Origin: Lunularia cruciata
Taxonomy: Eukaryota > Streptophyta > Marchantiopsida > Lunulariales > Lunulariaceae
Direction: 5' to 3'
NCBI GenBank assembly: GCA_948567375.1
Contig: OX419759.1
Coordinates: forward strand, 28,249,493 to 28,313,492
Length of the DNA stretch: 64,000 nt
The position numbers were made by a program, and so were the translations under genes. Every line of letters begins with the position of its first letter. The stretch's first letter is position 1. The notes below the pieces were generated by a model that saw nothing but the letters and a program-made list of their open reading frames with translations, did not search any database and was not told the origin of the DNA. Below are positions 63,962-64,000 of the stretch, in pieces.

Positions 63962-64000
63962 GGATGCAACTTCCTTTACAGCTCTAGGGGAAGTTGGTGT

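Larger units (their letters stand above)
55972..64000 (-). mobile_element. Family G long-LTR Gypsy element (3' LTR and gag-pol; 5' part outside window)
   Basis: Minus-strand element inserted in C5 (left flank ATTCT at 55967-55971; matching duplication outside). The 3' LTR is 55972-59442 (3471 bp), the polypurine tract 59443-59457, then integrase, RNase H, RT, protease and gag toward the right edge. The RT motif FIDDFCVF, the protease segment YPLLIGRPWLYSA and the absence of a chromodomain place it with the Athila/Tat side of plant Gypsy elements. Frameshifts are present throughout pol. Confidence 0.88.

Overview
This window is nuclear DNA from a land plant with a large, repeat-rich genome (fern, lycophyte or gymnosperm would all fit; the sequence alone does not settle which). 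Nearly everything recognisable is plant-type mobile DNA: Ty3/Gypsy and Ty1/Copia LTR retrotransposons, a Mutator-like (MULE) transposase relic and a CACTA-like terminus. Most coding segments carry stops and frameshifts. I see no rRNA, tRNA or CRISPR array.

Five LTR families can be separated by their terminal sequences. Family B (TGTAATACC...ATTACA, 560-741 bp) is a Gypsy family present mostly as solo LTRs. Family C (TGTAACAATATGG...CTTACA, 390-426 bp, initiator-Met-type primer site) is a chromodomain Gypsy (chromovirus) in five copies. Family D (TGTAACACCC... read on the minus strand) is present as solo LTRs. Family G is a non-chromodomain Gypsy of Athila/Tat type with an unusually long LTR of 3.5-3.9 kb. 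One Copia element and one further Gypsy relic (E) complete the set.

Layout: 1-7177, a minus-strand family B element whose 5' LTR is split by a solo family G LTR (2876-6740, TSD GTGAC). 7178-11100, Gypsy relic E. 11100-19250, a more CpG-rich, gene-like stretch with an inverted repeat, tandem duplications and the best host-gene candidate, an ISG12/IFI6-IFI27-like hydrophobic protein at 16410-17045 (minus), followed by a CACTA-like end with a promoter and short ORF. 19600-38100, one degenerate Copia element broken by nested insertions: a solo B LTR in gag, a whole C element (itself holding a solo B LTR) after protease, and a solo D LTR in integrase (itself holding a second, opposite C element). 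38200-39400, an unrelated coiled-coil ORF relic. 40300-43890, a CpG-rich segment with no recognisable gene. 43890-47723, an old C element with solo D and B LTRs. 49170-50650, the MULE relic. 52813-55971, fragments of B, C and C in opposite orientation. 55972-64000, the 3' LTR and gag-pol of a family G element that runs off the end.

Two observations stand out. The family G LTR carries, inside itself, a TATA box, a start codon and a coiled-coil ORF of roughly 710-830 codons ending at a shared stop; because the solo LTR and the LTR beside gag-pol both hold it, it is part of the LTR and would be the first cistron of the genomic RNA, ahead of the primer site and gag. The family C LTRs carry arrays of perfect heat-shock-element pentamers ending about 20 bp upstream of a TATA box, in all copies, which suggests a heat-responsive chromovirus promoter.
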